Part shown: piece after piece, positions 28,978-37,686 of the stretch
Numbering within the stretch: position 1 is the first letter of the stretch
Layout: each line of letters starts with the position of its first letter
Source of the DNA: Actinokineospora auranticolor
GTDB taxonomy: Bacteria > Actinomycetota > Actinomycetes > Mycobacteriales > Pseudonocardiaceae
Direction of reading: 5' to 3'
Assembly: GCF_002934265.1 (NCBI RefSeq)
Contig: NZ_PTIX01000001.1
Span: 248,001 to 312,000 of the forward strand
DNA length: 64,000 nt
Program-made: the position numbers and the translations under genes
The notes under the pieces: generated by a model
Databases searched by the model: none
Seen by the model: the letters and a program-made list of their open reading frames with translations, nothing else
What the model was told of the DNA's origin: nothing

Positions 28978-30324
28978 CTAGGTGGCCGTGGGGAGTTCGA
29001 CGCGGACCAGGGCGCCCGTCCCGTTGGGTGGGTCTTCGAACCGGACGGTGCCGCCGTGGGCGGTGATGGTGTCGGAGACGATGGCCAGGCCCAGGCCGGA
29101 GCCCGGTAGGGCTCGGGCGTGGGGTGAACGCCAGAAGCGGCCGAAGACGAGCGGCCGGTCCGTGGGCGGCACCCCTGGCCCCTCGTCCGCCACGGTGAGC
29201 CAGCCGGGGGCCGAGCGGACCGTGATGCGGGTGTCTTCGGGGGTGAACTTCACCGCGTTGTCCAGCAGGTTCAGGACCGATCGCTCCAGCGCTACCGCGT
29301 CGCCGACCACCGTCCACGGGCGTACGCGGACGTCCAGCACGCGGTCGCCCGCTCGCACCGCCGCTCGTTGGACCGCTCGGTCGATCACTTCGGCGACCGC
29401 CACGGGTTCGGCGCTGAGTTCTCGTTCGTCGCGGGCCAGGACGACCAGTTCGCTGACCAGGTCGCCGAACTCGCGGGCCTGGGCCTGGATCCGGTCCAGG
29501 ACCCGGGCGCGTTGGGCCGGGACCAGTGGTCGGCCGGTGCGTTCGCTGCGGACCAGCAGGTCGATGTTCGTCCGCAGGCTGGTCAGGGGGGTGCGCAGTT
29601 CGTGGGCCGCGTCGTCGACCAGGGCTCGTTGGCGGCGGCGGGACTCGGCCAGGGCGGTGGTCATCCGGGTGAACGCGCGGCCCAGTCGACCTACCTCGTC
29701 ACGGCCTGACACCGCCACCGGGGTGGTCAGGTCCTCGGTGCGCGCGATCTCCTCCGCCGCGCTCGTCAGGCGTGCCATCGGGGCCAGTGCGCCGCGGGTC
29801 AGGAGGGCTCCGGTAGCGGCGACCATGGCCGCGCCCAGTACCGAGACCACGATCAGCACGTTGCCCAGGTTGGTCAGCGTGTTTTCGATCTCGACCAGGT
29901 CGCGGCTGAGCAGCAGCACCTCGCCGTTGCCCACCGGGTGCAGCAGCACCCGCACCCGGGCCCCCGAGCGGGTCACGCCGTCGCGCAGGCGGTCGGCGCC
30001 GCCGTCGCCGTCGCCCGGTTCGGTCACCACCGCGTCGGCGCGCGATGGCGCGCAGGTGGTGCCGTCGGCTCGGAGCAACTGGATGTCGCGCATGAAGCTC
30101 TGCGGGTCGCCGCCCGCGCACAGCCGGTGGAAGTCCGGCCGCGGCGGTGGTGGCGCGGCCGGCGGGGGCAGCCGACCCAGCAGCGTGTCGTCCACCTGGG
30201 CACGCAGGTTGTGCCGGGTGGTGAGCCACACGACGACGCTGATCGCGGCGATGGCCAGCGCCATCACGCACGCCGTGCCGAGCGCGATCCGGGTGCGCAG
30301 CAGCAGCCGCCGCTCACCGGTCAC
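28978..30324 (-). CDS. Sensor histidine kinase, MprB-like
   Basis: 448 residues. TM1 (TRIALGTACVMALAIAAISV, ~9-30), an extracytoplasmic segment with a Pro-rich stretch (LPPPAAPPPPRPDFH), TM2 (~145-168, VLIVVSVLGAAMVAATGALL), HAMP, HisKA with His241 in VDDAAHELRTPLTSLRTNID, and HATPase with SVLNLLDNAVKFTPED, VADEGPGVPPTDRPLVFGRF and GSGLGLAIVSDTITAHGG. The GTG start overlaps the stop of the response regulator gene (GTGA). It would phosphorylate that regulator; the resemblance to MprB/EnvZ-type envelope stress kinases is general. Confidence 0.92.
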   Translation of the reverse strand: MTGERRLLLRTRIALGTACVMALAIAAISVVVWLTTRHNLRAQVDDTLLGRLPPPAAPPPPRPDFHRLCAGGDPQSFMRDIQLLRADGTTCAPSRADAVVTEPGDGDGGADRLRDGVTRSGARVRVLLHPVGNGEVLLLSRDLVEIENTLTNLGNVLIVVSVLGAAMVAATGALLTRGALAPMARLTSAAEEIARTEDLTTPVAVSGRDEVGRLGRAFTRMTTALAESRRRQRALVDDAAHELRTPLTSLRTNIDLLVRSERTGRPLVPAQRARVLDRIQAQAREFGDLVSELVVLARDERELSAEPVAVAEVIDRAVQRAAVRAGDRVLDVRVRPWTVVGDAVALERSVLNLLDNAVKFTPEDTRITVRSAPGWLTVADEGPGVPPTDRPLVFGRFWRSPHARALPGSGLGLAIVSDTITAHGGTVRFEDPPNGTGALVRVELPTAT

Positions 30325-30998
30325 GGCTGCGTGCGCAGGATGAAGCCGACACCGCGCACGGTGTGCAGCAGCCTGCTCTGCCCGCCCACCTCCGTCTTGC
30401 GCCGCAAGTAGCCGATGTAGACGTCGAGGTTGTTGGTACCGGGGTCGCGCCCCCACACCGCCCGCTGCAGGTGCGCGCGGGTCAGCACCCGGCCCGATGC
30501 CTCCAGCAGCACGGCCAGCAGGTCGAACTCCGTCGGTGTCAGGTCGATCGGCCGACCGGACCGGCTCACCTCGCGGGTGTCCAGGTCCAGCCGCAGGTCG
30601 TCGCACTCGTGCGCGCGCGGCGGCCGGGCCGGGCCGCGGTTCTGCTTGAGCAGCGCCCGCACCCTGGCCAGCAGCTCCTCCAGCGCGAACGGCTTGACCA
30701 GGTAGTCGTCGGCGCCCGCGTCCAGGCCGGTCACCCGGTCGCCCAGGCTGTCGCGGGCGGTCAGCATCAGCACCGGCATCCGCTCCCCGGCCGCGCGCAG
30801 CCGACGGCACGTCTCCAGCCCGTCCACCTCGGGCATCATCAGGTCGAGGATCGCCAGGTCCGGTCTGCGCGCGGTCAGCACCAGCCGCAGCGCCTGCGCG
30901 CCCTCGGCCGCGGTCACCACCTCGTAGCCCTCGAACTCCAGGCTGTGCCGCAGGCTCTCCCGCACGTCGGGGTCGTCGTCCACCACCAGCAACCGCAT
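30321..30998 (-). CDS. OmpR/PhoB-family response regulator, MprA-like
   Basis: 225 residues. Receiver domain with the acidic pocket (LLVVDDDPDVRE), phosphoacceptor Asp52 in DLAILDLMMPEVDGLE, Thr in VLMLTARDS and Lys in DDYLVKPFALEELLAR. Winged-helix trans_reg_C domain follows (REVSRSGRPIDLTPTEFDLL, AVWGRDPGTNNLDVYIGYLR). Operon with the kinase downstream. Divergent from the GT2/GT39 genes, which are probable targets; TCTCA repeats at 11-bp spacing lie in the shared upstream region. Confidence 0.94.
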   Translation of the reverse strand: MRLLVVDDDPDVRESLRHSLEFEGYEVVTAAEGAQALRLVLTARRPDLAILDLMMPEVDGLETCRRLRAAGERMPVLMLTARDSLGDRVTGLDAGADDYLVKPFALEELLARVRALLKQNRGPARPPRAHECDDLRLDLDTREVSRSGRPIDLTPTEFDLLAVLLEASGRVLTRAHLQRAVWGRDPGTNNLDVYIGYLRRKTEVGGQSRLLHTVRGVGFILRTQP

Positions 30999-31087
30999 GC
31001 CATCGCCCTTCTGCGTGGCTTAACAGGCTACTGATCGACCGGCGGCGGGCGGAGGGGGTGGTTTTGCCACGGGGGACTGGGATGGGC

Positions 31088-31125
31088 TCTCACGAATCTC
31101 TCAGCGGGTGCCAAGGCCGTTCTCA
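31088..31125. promoter_or_regulatory. Phased TCTCA repeats, candidate response-regulator site
   Basis: TCTCA occurs at 31088, 31099 and 31121, i.e. spaced 11 and 22 bp, one and two helical turns. OmpR-family regulators bind tandem direct repeats with this period. The site lies between the response regulator gene and the GT2 gene. Confidence 0.45.
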
Positions 31126-31196
31126 TGCGGTCCGGGCCACCGTGAGTGACGACCGGTCACGATCCGGCAGAACCAGGACGGCAGGGAGACATCGAC

Positions 31197-32456
31197 GTGT
31201 CGGTGGCGGCGAGCCCGGGACGGCCGAGGGCGGGGACCCCGCCGGTGCTGTCCACAGTGGACATAATGGTACCGGTGCACAACGAGGAACGCGCCTTGCC
31301 CGGTTGCGTTCGGGTGCTGCACGAGTACCTCACCGAGCACTTCCCACACGACTGGACGATCGTGGTGGTCGACAACGCCAGCACCGACGGCACCCGCGCG
31401 GTCGCGGTCGACCTCGCGGTCAGCCACGACCGCGTCCGCGTGCAGCACCTCGACCGCAAGGGCCGCGGCCTGGCGCTGCGCGAGTCCTGGGGGGCGAGCA
31501 GCGCGGACGTCGTCGTGTACATGGACGTCGACCTCTCCACCGGCCTCGACGCGCTCGCCCCGCTGGTGGCGCCGCTGCTCAACGGGCACTCCGACATCGC
31601 CATCGGCTCCCGCCTCGCGGCGGGCGCGCGGACCGTGCGCGGCCCCAAGCGCGAGTTCGTCTCCCGCTGCTACAACAGGGTCGTCCGGCTCACCCACGGC
31701 GCCCGCTTCTCCGACGCCCAGTGCGGTTTCAAGGCCGCGCGCACCGCGGTGCTCCGCCCGCTGCTGGACCGGGTCCGCGACGACGGCTGGTTCTTCGACA
31801 CCGAACTGCTCCTGCTGGCGCAGTACAACGGCCTGCGGGTGCACGAGGTCCCGGTGGACTGGGTCGAGGACGTGGACAGCCGGGTCGACGTGGTGGGCAC
31901 GGCGCTTGCCGACCTGCGCGGCCTGGCTCGCGTGGCGCGCGCCAAGGCCACCGGCGCGGCCCGGGTCCCCGGCCTGCCCACCCGACCGGCGCCCAGCGCC
32001 GCGCACCCGGACGCGGTGCTGGGCCGCCGCACCGGCGCGCTCTCCTGGCAGCTGCTGTCGTTCGCGGCCGTCGGCGTGGTCTCCACCGTCGCGAACCTCG
32101 CGCTGTACAGCGCTTTCCGGCTCTGGTGGCCGGTGCTGGTGGCCAACCTGGTCGCGCTGGTGCTGACCACCCTGTTCAACACCGAGGCCAACCGGCGCTA
32201 CACCTTCACCGGAACCGTCAAGGGCCGCGGCCACGCCCACCTCCAGGGCTTCGCGGTGTTCGGGTTGTACTACGCGTTCACCTCGGGCGCGCTGCTGGCG
32301 CTGCACCACGTCGACCCCAACCCGCCGCGGTTGCTCGAACTGGTGGTGCTGCTGGTGTCCTCGGTGCTGGGCACCGCGGGACGCTTCCTCCTGCTGCGCG
32401 GCTGGGTATTCCGCGCGCGTCAACGAAAAGGATCGACGATGAAGGACGAGTCATGA
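31197..32456 (+). CDS. GT2 glycosyltransferase fused to GtrA-like membrane domain
   Basis: 419 residues. N-terminal GT2 domain of polyprenyl-phosphate sugar transferase type (VDIMVPVHNEERALPGCVRV, VVDNASTDGTRAVA, the DxD motif VVYMDVDLSTGLDALA, DAQCGFKA) and a C-terminal four-helix GtrA domain (LSFAAVGVVSTVANLALYSA to FRARQRKGS). It would attach a sugar to undecaprenyl or decaprenyl phosphate and flip it. GTG 31197 is chosen because GGGAGAC lies 9 nt upstream; an upstream GTG at 31146 is possible. The stop overlaps the ATG of the GT39 gene (ATGA), so the two work together. Confidence 0.9.
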   Translation: MSVAASPGRPRAGTPPVLSTVDIMVPVHNEERALPGCVRVLHEYLTEHFPHDWTIVVVDNASTDGTRAVAVDLAVSHDRVRVQHLDRKGRGLALRESWGASSADVVVYMDVDLSTGLDALAPLVAPLLNGHSDIAIGSRLAAGARTVRGPKREFVSRCYNRVVRLTHGARFSDAQCGFKAARTAVLRPLLDRVRDDGWFFDTELLLLAQYNGLRVHEVPVDWVEDVDSRVDVVGTALADLRGLARVARAKATGAARVPGLPTRPAPSAAHPDAVLGRRTGALSWQLLSFAAVGVVSTVANLALYSAFRLWWPVLVANLVALVLTTLFNTEANRRYTFTGTVKGRGHAHLQGFAVFGLYYAFTSGALLALHHVDPNPPRLLELVVLLVSSVLGTAGRFLLLRGWVFRARQRKGSTMKDES

Positions 32457-34648
32457 CCGTCACCACCCCCACCGAGGCGCCGCAGCCGGACGAGGCCAGG
32501 CCGGTCGCCGAACCACCCGGGGAACCCCGGCGCGCCCGATGGGCGGTGTGGACGCTCGTGGCCGTATGCGCGGGCGCGGCGGTGCTGTACGCGTGGCGGA
32601 TCGGCGCGGGGCAGATGGGCAACACCTACTACGCCGCCGCGGTGAAGTCGATGACCCACGGGTTCGGCAACTTCCTGTTCGGCTCCTTCGACCCGTACGG
32701 CGTCGTCACGGTGGACAAGCCGCCGATGTCGTTGTGGCCGCAGGCGATCTCGGTGCTGATCTTCGGTTTCCACGGCTGGGCGCTGCTGCTGCCGCAGGTC
32801 GTCGAAGGCGTGGCGGCGGTGTTCCTGCTGCACCGCGCGGTCCGGCTGTGGGCGGGGGAGAAGGCGGCGCTGCTGGCCGCGCTGGTACTCGCGGTCACCC
32901 CGGTCACCGTCGCGATCAACCGGGACAACAACCCGGACACCCTGCTGGTCCTGCTGCTCGTGGCCGCCGCCTACGCGTTCACCCGCGCGATCAAGTCGGC
33001 CGACAGCGGCGCCCGCACCCGCTGGTTGCTGCTGTGCTCGTCCTTGATCGGCTGCGGCTTCCTGACGAAGATGTTGCAGGCGTGGATCCTGGTGCCCGGA
33101 CTGGCGGTCGCCTACCTGGTGTTCACCGCGGTCCCGTTGCGGCGCAGGCTGTTCGACCTCGCCGCGGCGGCGGTCGTGCTCGTCGCTTCGTCGTTCTGGT
33201 GGCTGGCGGCGCACGCGCTGTGGCCGGGCCGCAAGCCCTACATCGGTGGCAGCACCGACGGTTCCGCGTGGGACCTGGTGATCGGCTACAACGGACTCGG
33301 CCGGGTGTTCGGCGGCAGTGGCAACATGTCGCCGGGCGCCGGTCCACCGCCGGGGTTCGACCCGGGGAACGCGCCCGGTGGCGGCCCCGGCGGTCCGGGT
33401 GGCGGGCCGGGGTTCGGTGGGTTCGGCGAGACGCCCGGCGCGGGCCGGATGTTCAACGACTCCGTCGGCGGCCAGATCTCCTGGCTGCTGCCGCTCACGC
33501 TGGCGATCCTGGTCGGCGTGGTGATCTTCGCCGTGGCGCGGCGCACCACGGGAACCCCGGCGGAGCGCGCGTTGTGGGTGCTCTGGGGGAGTTGGCTCGT
33601 AGTCACCACGGTTGTGTTCAGCTTCGCACAAGGCATCTGGCACCCGTACTACACGACGATGCTCGCACCGCCCATAGCGGCCATCGTCGCCGTTGGCCTG
33701 CGGTGGTTGTGGCGTGTTTACCGCGACCCGGAAGGATTCGGCTGGACGCTGCTGCCGCTCGCCGTGGCCGGAACCGCGATCTGGGCCTCGGAATTGTCAC
33801 TGCGCGCGAACTGGAACGGCTGGACGTCGTGGGCCGTTCTGGTGGTGGCCGCCGTCGCGGTCATCGGGTTGGTGGGCGGTCGGTTCGTGCCCGCGTTGAG
33901 CGGTCCTGGGCTCGCCGCGGGACTGCTGGCGTTGCTGCTGGTGCCGGTGGTGTGGAGTGTCGGAACGGCGGTGCAAGCGTCGGGGAACGGGGTGATGCCC
34001 GCCGCCGGACCGTCCGGTGACTTCGGTGGCTTCGGGATGCGCGGCGGTCCCGGTGGTCGCTTCCCCGGTGGAGGTGGCCCCGGCGGACAGTTCCCGCCGG
34101 GAGGCCAATTCCCCGGTGGTGGCCGGTTCCCGGGGGGCGGCATGCCCCCGGGTGGACCGGGCGGCGGTCAGGTTCCCCGCGGCCAGTTCGCGGGTGGTCG
34201 CTTCCCCGGTGCGGAGACCGGACTCACCGCCGAGCAGCGCAAGGTCCTCGACTACGCCAAGCGCAACTCCGGTGGTGCCGCGATCACACTGGCGGTCAAC
34301 GGCCCGTCGATGATGGCCTCTAGTTTCATCTTCGGCAGCGACGAGGTCGTCATCGGTATGGGCGGCTTCATGGGCGCCGACAACGCCCCGTCGGTCGAGC
34401 AGTTGCGCACCTGGTCCGCCGACGGCACCCTGCGCTACGTCCTCGGTGGTGGCGGTGGTTTTCCGGGGGGCGGCCGAGGCGGACCCGGTGGTCCGGGTGG
34501 GTTCGGCGCCGCGACGGGCAGGCAGCAGTGGATCGACCAGAACTGCCGCGAGGTCCCAGCGACCGAGTACGGCGGCACGACCGCCCCGACCGAGTCCGGC
34601 GGCTTCTTCGGCGGCGCACAGGGTCTCTACGACTGCGCGCCCAGGTAG
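32453..34648 (+). CDS. GT39/ArnT-like glycosyltransferase with Gly-rich loops
   Basis: 731 residues with ~11-12 transmembrane helices and the first-loop motif YGVVTVDKPPMSLWPQAIS (acidic catalytic region, with NRDNNPD later), as in the YkcB/ArnT mannosyltransferase family using polyprenyl-phosphate sugars. Two glycine/proline-rich insertions (~286-330 and ~519-575) lie in predicted outside loops, and the C-terminal soluble domain (EQRKVLDYAKRNSGGAAITL, GMGGFMGADNAPSVEQLRTW) ends in Cys-containing LYDCAPR. The GT2-GtrA partner supplies the lipid donor; the target glycan or protein is unknown. Both genes are divergent from an MprAB-like two-component system. A terminator follows. Confidence 0.9.
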   Translation: MTVTTPTEAPQPDEARPVAEPPGEPRRARWAVWTLVAVCAGAAVLYAWRIGAGQMGNTYYAAAVKSMTHGFGNFLFGSFDPYGVVTVDKPPMSLWPQAISVLIFGFHGWALLLPQVVEGVAAVFLLHRAVRLWAGEKAALLAALVLAVTPVTVAINRDNNPDTLLVLLLVAAAYAFTRAIKSADSGARTRWLLLCSSLIGCGFLTKMLQAWILVPGLAVAYLVFTAVPLRRRLFDLAAAAVVLVASSFWWLAAHALWPGRKPYIGGSTDGSAWDLVIGYNGLGRVFGGSGNMSPGAGPPPGFDPGNAPGGGPGGPGGGPGFGGFGETPGAGRMFNDSVGGQISWLLPLTLAILVGVVIFAVARRTTGTPAERALWVLWGSWLVVTTVVFSFAQGIWHPYYTTMLAPPIAAIVAVGLRWLWRVYRDPEGFGWTLLPLAVAGTAIWASELSLRANWNGWTSWAVLVVAAVAVIGLVGGRFVPALSGPGLAAGLLALLLVPVVWSVGTAVQASGNGVMPAAGPSGDFGGFGMRGGPGGRFPGGGGPGGQFPPGGQFPGGGRFPGGGMPPGGPGGGQVPRGQFAGGRFPGAETGLTAEQRKVLDYAKRNSGGAAITLAVNGPSMMASSFIFGSDEVVIGMGGFMGADNAPSVEQLRTWSADGTLRYVLGGGGGFPGGGRGGPGGPGGFGAATGRQQWIDQNCREVPATEYGGTTAPTESGGFFGGAQGLYDCAPR

Positions 34649-34655
34649 CCGGAGG

Positions 34656-34683
34656 GCGGGTCCCGGTCGACGCCGGGACCCGC
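34656..34683. terminator. Stem-loop terminator between convergent genes
   Basis: GCGGGTCCCGG (34656-34666) pairs perfectly with 34673-34683 around TCGACG. It follows the GT39 stop by 7 bp and abuts the 3' end of the minus-strand HD gene, so it can act for both. Confidence 0.75.
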
Positions 34684-35238
34684 TCAGCGGCAACTGGTGA
34701 GTCTGCGCTCCACCCGGTGCGCCGCCGCCAGCAGGTCGGGTTCACGCAGGTGGTGGGCGCGCGCGTTGGCCGAGTCCGGCCCCAGGCGGGACAGCATCTC
34801 GGTGAACCGGTCACGCAGCGAGACGCGCGTGCCCCGGTTGTCCACCGTCTGGTCCGCGTAGGTCAGCGCGTCCGAGACGGGGGAGTCCTCGTACGGGTAG
34901 GTCGCCATCTGGCGACCCAACCCGAGGAACGGCGCGGTGAAGCGGGCGCCGGAGTGGTGCGCGACGAGTGCCGCGATCCGGTCCGGCCAGCCCGCGCGGG
35001 TCAGGTACCGGGCGCCGTCGATCGGGTGGAAACCGGTCTCCACCAGGTCGGGCGCGTAGCCGATGTCGTGCAGCCACGCGGCGCTGACCAGGACGGACCG
35101 CTCCGCCCGCGACACCGTCACGGCCAGCTCGGCCGCTCGTCCCGCAACCGCCACGGTGTGCCGCCAGCGGTTCCCGAGGGAACCCAGCAGCGCCGCGGCC
35201 AGTTCCGCCGCCCGGGTGGGCCCGGCTTCGTCGTACAC
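34684..35238 (-). CDS. HD-domain phosphohydrolase
   Basis: 184 residues. HD superfamily metal ligands are visible in WRHTVAVAGRAAEL (first His), AAWLHDIGYAPDL (HD pair) and GARYLTRAG with HPID; this is the HDIG subtype. Members hydrolyse nucleotides or (pp)pGpp-like phosphomonoesters, but specificity is not readable. The start is uncertain: GTG 35238 (VYDEAGPTRAAELAAAL) is the most plausible; the frame stays open upstream into the region antisense to the TetR gene. Confidence 0.8.
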   Translation of the reverse strand: MYDEAGPTRAAELAAALLGSLGNRWRHTVAVAGRAAELAVTVSRAERSVLVSAAWLHDIGYAPDLVETGFHPIDGARYLTRAGWPDRIAALVAHHSGARFTAPFLGLGRQMATYPYEDSPVSDALTYADQTVDNRGTRVSLRDRFTEMLSRLGPDSANARAHHLREPDLLAAAHRVERRLTSCR

Positions 35239-35351
35239 CGCACCAGCCTGACCGGCCCGGCCGACGCGGTGGCGCACCGGTCGTGAACGGCACCGTCCGA
35301 CCGCGTGAACCCGGCCCCAACAACAGTTCTTTCCCAGTCCGCAGTGGACCT

Positions 35352-36011
35352 TCAGTCGAGCAGTCCCGAGATGATGTCGGCGAGCGCCTCGCGGTGCCGG
35401 TCCGCGCGGGCCACCGTGGCCCACTCGGCGGCCAGCGAGGTGATCCGGGGGAACCGCGCCGGGTCCAGCTCGGCGAACACCCGCCGCAGGTGCTTGGGCT
35501 CCCCGGCCGCGGCCTGGCGACGGGTGCGCTGGTAGCCGATGTGCAGGTCCCCGGCCGTGTAGTACCAGATGACGCGGTAGGCGTAGACGGCCCGCTCCGG
35601 GGACAGCCCGCACGCGATGGCCGCGTCGAGGATGTCCTCGACCAGCCACAGCGCGGACGGCGCCGCCAGGTCGTCGGTGGCCAGCACCTCCACCACCCAC
35701 GGGAACCCGGCCAGCAGCTCGTACATCGTGGTGGCCGCGGCCAGCAACCGCGCGCGGGGCTCCGCGGGCAGCTCGGGACGGGGCAGGTCGCGGGCGTACT
35801 CCTCCAGCACCAGCATCAGCAGCTCGTCCTTGTCGCGGACGTGGTGGTAGAGCGCCATGGGCGTCGACGACAGCTCCTTGGCCAGGCGGCGCATCGAGAG
35901 CCCGTCGACGCCCTCGGCCGCCACGATCCGGGTCGCCGCCGCGGCGATGGCCTGGACCGACAGCCGCGCGGGTCGCCCGACCTTGCGCTTGCCCGCGTCC
36001 TCGCCAGCCAT
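35352..36011 (-). CDS. TetR-family repressor (TetR_C_1 type)
   Basis: 219 residues. Helix-turn-helix SVQAIAAAATRIVAAEGVDG to MRRLAKELSSTPMALYHHVR (residues ~15-60), then a ligand-binding domain of the tetracycline-repressor type (AVYAYRVIWYYTAGDLHIGY). ATG 36011 with AGGGGGGACC upstream. It lies directly after the DHA2 efflux gene on the same strand, and an 18-bp palindrome stands before that gene, so it very probably represses the pump. A hairpin between the two genes suggests the repressor is made at a lower level than the pump. Confidence 0.9.
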   Translation of the reverse strand: MAGEDAGKRKVGRPARLSVQAIAAAATRIVAAEGVDGLSMRRLAKELSSTPMALYHHVRDKDELLMLVLEEYARDLPRPELPAEPRARLLAAATTMYELLAGFPWVVEVLATDDLAAPSALWLVEDILDAAIACGLSPERAVYAYRVIWYYTAGDLHIGYQRTRRQAAAGEPKHLRRVFAELDPARFPRITSLAAEWATVARADRHREALADIISGLLD

Positions 36012-36054
36012 GGTCCCCCCTCGACCGGCCAACCCTAATCCCCTGTCGCGCGCC

Positions 36055-36090
36055 CCCGCCCGCGCGGACCCCCAGGACCGCGCGGGCGGG
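36055..36090 (-). terminator. Hairpin between efflux gene and TetR gene
   Basis: CCCGCCCGCGCGG (36055-36067) pairs perfectly with 36078-36090, with a 10-nt loop, immediately after the MFS stop on the minus strand. Confidence 0.65.
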
Positions 36091-37503
36091 TCACGCGTCC
36101 ACCGCCGTCCGAGACGCGCGCGGCAGCACGACCGCGCCGACCACCGCCGCCGCGAGCAGGCAGGCGCCCGCCAGGACCAGGCCGACGCCGTAGCCGTCGG
36201 TGGTGGCGGAGACCTCCTCCCGGCCGCCGGTCACCGCCACCTGCGCGGTCACCAGCGCGGCGAGCCCGATCGCGCCGCCGATCTGGCGGGCGCTGTTGAG
36301 CAGCGCCGACGCGGTGCCCGCCGCGTGCCGGGGCAGGCCACCGGTGGCGGCGGCGGTGAGCGGCACGAAGCACAGCCCGATGCCCAGCCCGGTGGGGACC
36401 GACGGCGCGAGCACGGCGGCGGCGACACCGCTGTCCGGGCCGATCGCCAGACCCAGCCACAGGAACCCGGCCGCGGCGAGCAGGCCACCGGCGATCAGCA
36501 GCGGCCGGACGCGCACCCGGCGCAGCAGGCGCGTCGAGGCGGCGATCCCGATCACCACGGCCAGGCACATCGGCAGGAACGCCAACCCGGCTCGCGCGCC
36601 CGGCAGGCCGAGGACCTGCTGCAGGTACAGCGACACGAAGTAGAACGCCGCGAACTGGCCCGCGCACAGCAGCAGCATGAACAGGTTCGCGCCCGACACC
36701 GAGCGGTGGGCCAGCAGTTCCAGGCGCACCAACGGCTCGGGAGCACGGCGTTCCCACCACGCGAAAGCGATGAGCAGCGCCACCGCGCCGGCCAGCGTCA
36801 GCAAGGTCGTAGTCGACGTCCACGGGTGGCCCTCGGTACGCGTCACACCCAGGATCAGCGCGCCGACACCGGCGGTGGCCAGCACTGCGCCGACCGCGTC
36901 CAACCGCCCTCGCACGCCCGCGAACGCGCCCGGGGGCACCGCGCGCACGGCCAGCGCGACCACGGCCACCGCGAACGGCACGTTGACCAGCATGACCCAC
37001 CGCCAGCCCGCGTACTCGGCGAGCAGGCCGCCCGCGAGCACCCCGAGCGAGCCGCCCACCGCCGACACCGCCGCGTAGACCCCCAGCGCCCGCGCCCGCT
37101 CCGGGCCTTCCCGCTGCGTCAGCGTGAGCAGCGCCAGCGCGGCCGGTGCCATCAGCGCCGCGCCGAGTCCTTGCAGCGCGCGGGCGCCGATCAGCTGCCA
37201 CGGGTCCCGCGCCAGCCCGCCGACCAGCGACGCGGCGGCGAACACGGCGGTGCCCAACACCAGCAGCCGCCGTTGCCCGAACACGTCCGCGGCACGGCCG
37301 CCGAGCAGCAGGAACCCGCCGAAGAACAGGGCGTAGGCGTTGACCACCCAGGGCAGTGCGGACGGGTCCACGCCCAGGCCCGCGCGGATGGCGGGCAGGG
37401 CCACGTTCACGATCGACATGTCCAGCGTCGCCATGAACTGCGCCAGGGCCACGGCGGCGAGCGCGCGCCCTCGATCCGGATTCCCCACGATGGCATCCCC
37501 CAT
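36091..37503 (-). CDS. DHA2 (EmrB/QacA-type) drug efflux transporter
   Basis: 470 residues with 14 hydrophobic helices. Family motifs: ATLDMSIVNVALPAI (motif D1), GRAADVFGQRRLLVLGTAV (loop motif A), ARALQGLGAALMAPAALALL and SAVGGSLGVLAGGLLAEYAG (motif C region of exporters). Proton-coupled export of cationic or aromatic drugs is typical. The start codon at 37503 follows ATGGGGG; an 18-bp palindrome lies 14 bp upstream. Forms a self-regulated pair with the TetR gene downstream. Confidence 0.92.
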   Translation of the reverse strand: MGDAIVGNPDRGRALAAVALAQFMATLDMSIVNVALPAIRAGLGVDPSALPWVVNAYALFFGGFLLLGGRAADVFGQRRLLVLGTAVFAAASLVGGLARDPWQLIGARALQGLGAALMAPAALALLTLTQREGPERARALGVYAAVSAVGGSLGVLAGGLLAEYAGWRWVMLVNVPFAVAVVALAVRAVPPGAFAGVRGRLDAVGAVLATAGVGALILGVTRTEGHPWTSTTTLLTLAGAVALLIAFAWWERRAPEPLVRLELLAHRSVSGANLFMLLLCAGQFAAFYFVSLYLQQVLGLPGARAGLAFLPMCLAVVIGIAASTRLLRRVRVRPLLIAGGLLAAAGFLWLGLAIGPDSGVAAAVLAPSVPTGLGIGLCFVPLTAAATGGLPRHAAGTASALLNSARQIGGAIGLAALVTAQVAVTGGREEVSATTDGYGVGLVLAGACLLAAAVVGAVVLPRASRTAVDA

Positions 37504-37516
37504 GATGCTCGGCAGT

Positions 37517-37534
37517 TTGTATACGCGTATACAA
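37517..37534. promoter_or_regulatory. 18-bp palindromic TetR operator
   Basis: TTGTATACGCGTATACAA is a perfect 18-bp palindrome between the divergent DHA2 pump and STAND-WD40 genes. It sits 14 bp before the pump's start and is the obvious site for the TetR_C_1 repressor at 35352-36011; such repressors use GTATAC-like half sites. Confidence 0.75.
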
Positions 37535-37686
37535 TCATGGTCGCGCGGTCGTCGTCCACCACGTCAGCCGTGCCATCTGACAGAAGCCGGCCAAACGTCA
37601 GCCCGATCGGGTGGTCGTTGCCAAGATCGCGGATCGCGGGCCGTGTTCTCCATACCCTGGAATCCCCGGCGGTTCAGGAGTGGACG

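Noticed and set aside
31058-32452. In-frame extension of the GT39 gene across the GT2 gene
   Set aside because: It is the shifted frame of the GT2 gene; the ATG at 32453 overlaps the GT2 stop in the usual way.
35857-37686. A 600-codon in-frame extension upstream of the STAND-WD40 start
   Set aside because: It runs antisense through the TetR and DHA2 genes, has low-complexity composition, and GTG 37687 has its own ribosome site and a sensible N-terminus.
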